From NCBI GenBank assembly GCA_029882685.1, contig JAOUKH010000009.1, positions 1 to 36,139 of the forward strand: DNA of 36,139 nucleotides, written 5' to 3'. A program made the translations under genes and the position numbers. A model generated the notes under the pieces. That model saw only the letters and a list, made by a program, of their open reading frames with translations, did not search any database and was not told the origin of the DNA. This document shows positions 33,577 to 36,139 of this stretch, in pieces; the first letter of the stretch is position 1; each line of letters opens with the position of its first letter. This DNA is from Cyclobacteriaceae bacterium. Lineage in GTDB: Bacteria > Bacteroidota > Bacteroidia > Cytophagales > Cyclobacteriaceae.

Positions 33577-34843
33577 ATTCATTATCTCCATAAAGAAAGA
33601 GTTTTTAATTCTACTGAATGATAAAGTAGGGTTGTCATTAATGTTTGGACTACCAATAGCTCTCGTTTTTTTGATGACCATTATTCAGGATAGTGCCTAC
33701 AAAATAATTAATGAAAATAGTGTTGAAATACTTATTTCCAATCAAGACAAGGGAACTTTAGGAGAGAAACTTATTAAACTCATTGAAGACTCAAAAGCTT
33801 TTGATATAGAAACTGATAATAGCTTAAATAAAGAAAATACAAATTCTGAATTACTTAAAAGAGATAAGCTTATCGCACTTTATATTCCAGAAAATTTTTC
33901 AAAATCTATGGAAAATAAAGCGGAACTTGTCTCGAAAAAAATGCTCCAAGATTTAGGGTTATCCAATAACGCAACTACCAACAACAAGCAAGTAAATGTT
34001 GGAATTATTTTTTTTCACGATCCTGTATTACAGGATAATTATGCCAATTCTATTATGAGTTTGATATACACATTTTTAGGTAGTGTTGAGCAAACGTTAA
34101 TGGTTGAAAAAGTATATAACCAAATGGGAATAGATAATCCCAAAAGTCTTGAAAAAACTATCTTAAAAAATAAAATAGAAATTAAAAAAATTGTTGCTAC
34201 AACTACTCATAACGTTCCCAACCCTAATTCAACACAACACAATATTCCTGCTTGGACAATATTTGCTATGTTTTTTATGGTATTGTCTTTAGGAAGCAAC
34301 ATCACTCAAGAAAAAAATAGTGGAAGCTTTACACGTCTAAAAACTACACCTACTCATTATAGCTTAATTCTAATCAGCAAAATGTTAGTTTATATAATTG
34401 CTGCTCTACTTCAAGTTGTAGTTATTTTTTCGATAGGAAAACTCATTTTTCCATTAATTGGTTTACCTGATCTTAATCTACCATCTAATATTGGTGCCTT
34501 TATTGTTATCATTTTATTGAGTAGTATGGCAGCGGTAAGTTATGCAGTAATGATTGGTAGTATTGCCAATACTCCAGAACAAAACAATGGTATTGGGTCA
34601 ATATCCATTATGATATTTGCAGCACTAGGAGGCATTTGGGTCCCTCTTTTCGCATTACCAGATTACATGATATTCATTAGTAATCTCTCCCCTATGCGTT
34701 GGTGTTTGGATGGTTTTTATATATTATTTTTAAGCGATGGTGGATTTATTGATCTAATTCGTGCATTTATATCAATTATCCTTTTTATTATTGCCTGTCA
34801 GCTTATTACATTTGGCAAACTAAAACATGAAAAACTAATATAA
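33569..34843 (+). CDS. ABC-2 type transporter permease
   Basis: 424 residues from the ATG at 33569 (a GTG one codon earlier is possible). One N-terminal helix (GLSLMFGLPIALVFLMTIIQ) is followed by a large external domain of about 180 residues and then five to six C-terminal helices with the GSFTRLKTTPTHYSLI coupling segment and the GGIWVPLFALPDYM / LSPMRWCLDGFYIL segments of the ABC-2 family. Such permeases export lipids, pigments or polymers. It is co-translated with the ATPase and followed by the ACP gene after 6 bases. Confidence 0.92.
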   Translation: MYKFIISIKKEFLILLNDKVGLSLMFGLPIALVFLMTIIQDSAYKIINENSVEILISNQDKGTLGEKLIKLIEDSKAFDIETDNSLNKENTNSELLKRDKLIALYIPENFSKSMENKAELVSKKMLQDLGLSNNATTNNKQVNVGIIFFHDPVLQDNYANSIMSLIYTFLGSVEQTLMVEKVYNQMGIDNPKSLEKTILKNKIEIKKIVATTTHNVPNPNSTQHNIPAWTIFAMFFMVLSLGSNITQEKNSGSFTRLKTTPTHYSLILISKMLVYIIAALLQVVVIFSIGKLIFPLIGLPDLNLPSNIGAFIVIILLSSMAAVSYAVMIGSIANTPEQNNGIGSISIMIFAALGGIWVPLFALPDYMIFISNLSPMRWCLDGFYILFLSDGGFIDLIRAFISIILFIIACQLITFGKLKHEKLI

Positions 34844-34849
34844 ATTATA

Positions 34850-35119
34850 ATGAATAGAGAAGAATTAAAAGCCGAGTTAAAAGTTCATATTATAAAATAT
34901 CTTAATCTACTAGACTTAACACCTGAGGACATTAAAGATGATGAAATACTATTTGGAGAAACATTGGGACTTGACTCTATAGATTCTATAGAATTAATTG
35001 TAATGCTTGAGCGAGAATATAAAATTAAAATAAAAGATCCTAAGGAAGGTCGTAAAGTGCTTGTTGATGTAAATCATATTGCTGATTACATTATTACTCA
35101 AAACGAAAAGACTGCTTAA
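34850..35119 (+). CDS. Acyl carrier protein of the dar operon
   Basis: 89 residues with the phosphopantetheine attachment motif LGLDSIDSIEL; Ser43 carries the arm. The rest is the four-helix ACP layout, with IKIKDPKEGRKVLVDVNHIA before the last helix. It is the last gene of the operon, 6 bases after the permease, and is presumably the carrier for the acyl group moved by the BtrH-type transferase or supplied to DarB. In complete flexirubin loci further ketosynthases and reductases follow such an ACP, but here a convergent gene ends 5 bases away. Confidence 0.92.
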   Translation: MNREELKAELKVHIIKYLNLLDLTPEDIKDDEILFGETLGLDSIDSIELIVMLEREYKIKIKDPKEGRKVLVDVNHIADYIITQNEKTA

Positions 35120-35130
35120 ATGTATTAAGC
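35114..35130. terminator. Small hairpin over both convergent stop codons
   Basis: GCTTAA (35114-35119) and TTAAGC (35125-35130) are inverted copies separated by 5 bases; they contain the ACP stop (plus) and the TerB stop (minus). There is no T-tract, so termination strength is doubtful; it is the only structure between the two operons. Confidence 0.3.
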
Positions 35131-35535
35131 TACCCCCCTGTATTTGATTTTAATTAATTGTTTAATTACTTTTTGTTCATCCATAATTGCATCTAAGGGC
35201 AATTTTAGTTGGTTATGATATAGTTGATAGATAAGTTTCCATTCTTCTTTATCCATAAAGCCATCTGAATTAGCTATTATACACATCCAAGCTATGTACC
35301 TTATTTGCACTTTTTTTTCAAACTTTTTAAGTACATCGGAACATTCAGGTAATAACTTTTTGTAATCAATATTTTCAAGACGTGCAATTTCATTATAAAA
35401 AAGTTCTGGGTTTAGTTCCTCAATCTCTACTAGATTTTTTCCCATTTCCTTTTCTTTTTTATCAACTCGGTCATCGGCATGTATTAATAAATAATAAAGC
35501 TGGGCGATTGTGGCATTTGGATTTAAAGCATTCAT
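35125..35535 (-). CDS. TerB-like protein
   Basis: 136 cytosolic residues with the TerB helical pattern: the YYLLIHADDRVDKKEKEMGK start and the later CIIANSDGFMDKEEWKLIYQ repeat, each with an acidic D-x-D-x-(hydrophobic)-D motif that could bind a divalent ion. TerB-domain proteins are widespread in Bacteroidota and mostly unassigned beyond the link of TerB to tellurite and stress. No other ter gene is near. It is a single-gene unit, convergent with the dar operon, with no clear promoter visible. Confidence 0.75.
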   Translation of the reverse strand: MNALNPNATIAQLYYLLIHADDRVDKKEKEMGKNLVEIEELNPELFYNEIARLENIDYKKLLPECSDVLKKFEKKVQIRYIAWMCIIANSDGFMDKEEWKLIYQLYHNQLKLPLDAIMDEQKVIKQLIKIKYRGVA

Positions 35536-35691
35536 AACAGTATATATATTTTTTTATAACATGAGACAAAATTGTGCCAACTTTTGAAACCTTTAAATCA
35601 TTGCAGTTATATCATTTTTCCAATCACGTATCTCTCATTATAAGAATTTAAGTTTCAAATTTGGAAATATGAAAGTAGATGCACCTAGAAC

Positions 35692-35890
35692 TAACGTGAG
35701 TTCAGGTTAAGGCATCTGGTTTAGATGAAAAACACATCAAAAACCAAAAATAGATATTATTAAGAGCGATGAGATGAGTCTTTTATTTTTGTTGTGTTGA
35801 TATTTAGGAATTTATCACTGCGTTATGAATGACAATTCATTTTTGATGCTTATTAGGAGCATATTTACAATTTCTTAACCCGAACGTTAA
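35692..35890. mobile_element. Possible MITE or IS remnant of about 200 bp
   Basis: TAACGTGAGTTCAGGTTAA (35692-35710) and TTAACCCGAACGTTAA (35875-35890) are imperfect inverted repeats: the reverse complement of the second, TTAACGTTCGGGTTAA, matches the first apart from a small gap and one base. They bracket 165 bases with no gene. From memory, ends reading AACCTGAACTCACGTTA resemble termini of Bacteroidota insertion sequences; this was not checked. No transposase and no clear target duplication are visible. Confidence 0.3.
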
Positions 35891-36017
35891 AAATCATCTT
35901 TTATAACCAAAAGATAATAACAACTTCATAGAGAAAATATTATCTGCTGAACTAAATATTTTTCGTGCAAACGTTTAGGGTGCTATTGAGTGAAAAAGTG
36001 AAATTAAAATAAACCCG

Positions 36018-36112
36018 GATTATGCAATAAAATTCGTAATGAAGCCATAAAGCACAAAGAAATAGGTGGTTATGCAAAGAAGCATAGCACCGCTATGGTG
36101 ATGCGCATAATC
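36018..36112. repeat. Inverted repeat GATTATGC / GCATAATC with internal hairpin
   Basis: GATTATGC (36018-36025) is the reverse complement of GCATAATC (36105-36112). Between them lie a further TTATGC and a hairpin CACC-GCTAT-GGTG flanked by GCAT/ATGC. The cluster of TATGC/GCATA elements at the window edge suggests an insertion-sequence end or a regulatory region of a gene beyond the window. Confidence 0.35.
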
Positions 36113-36139
36113 AAAATGAAGTGTCTATTTCACAGTGAT

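Larger units (their letters stand above)
35536..36139. other. Gene-free right end with repeat debris
   Basis: 604 bases with no convincing coding frame on either strand. It contains an imperfect inverted repeat pair (35692-35710 and 35875-35890) and an 8-base inverted repeat near the edge (36018-36112); both are listed separately. The window ends before it is clear whether a mobile-element gene follows. Confidence 0.5.

Overview
The window is AT-rich and gene-dense, and everything in it points to a Bacteroidota bacterium, most likely of the Cytophagales type (inference). The signs are an alternative complex III operon directly joined to an A-type cytochrome c oxidase with two subunit III genes, promoters of the TTTG-N19-TAnnTTTG type, a DUF420/SCO-like/DUF983 assembly tail, WG-repeat proteins, and a dialkylresorcinol/flexirubin-type pigment locus.

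Layout. 1-2736: end of a Cna-B/carboxypeptidase-regulatory-like protein, a NUDIX hydrolase, a 43-residue membrane peptide with its own terminator, a SlyD-like FKBP isomerase and an exported WG-repeat protein. 3023-6067: a short-chain dehydrogenase (SDR) gene whose 3' part is repeated 2.3 kb away as a decayed remnant; between the two copies sits a two-gene signalling cassette (a STAS-like protein and a hybrid histidine kinase). 6150-7646: MlaE/MlaF lipid-transport ABC genes. 7632-11300: a very large multi-pass NtrY-like histidine kinase.

11378-27218 is one long minus-strand respiratory block. It reads, in transcription order, actA-B-C-D-E-F (menaquinol:cytochrome c/oxidase oxidoreductase), ctaC, ctaD, cyoE (heme o synthase), two subunit III genes, subunit IV, a SCO-like protein that has lost its copper ligands, DUF420, a small exported CxMC membrane protein and DUF983. 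The block would carry electrons from menaquinol through the Fe-S and heme subunits of ACIII to CuA and the heme-copper centre. A consensus Bacteroidetes promoter lies just upstream of actA.

27755-35119 is a plus-strand operon of nine tightly packed genes: methyltransferase, exported unknown, darA, darB, unknown, BtrH-type acyltransferase, ABC ATPase, ABC-2 permease and acyl carrier protein. Four junctions overlap by 1 to 8 bases. By analogy with flexirubin and dialkylresorcinol loci, it should make a dialkylresorcinol and attach or export it; the polyene-making genes are not in the window. A 39-bp perfect palindrome lies between this operon and the divergent act operon. The right end (35536-36139) holds no gene but has inverted repeats suggesting mobile-element debris.

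Most distinctive observations: the SDR duplication scar around the STAS/hybrid-kinase cassette, the ligand-less SCO-like protein beside a small CAMC membrane protein, the palindrome at 27399-27437, and the two unknown proteins embedded in the dar operon.
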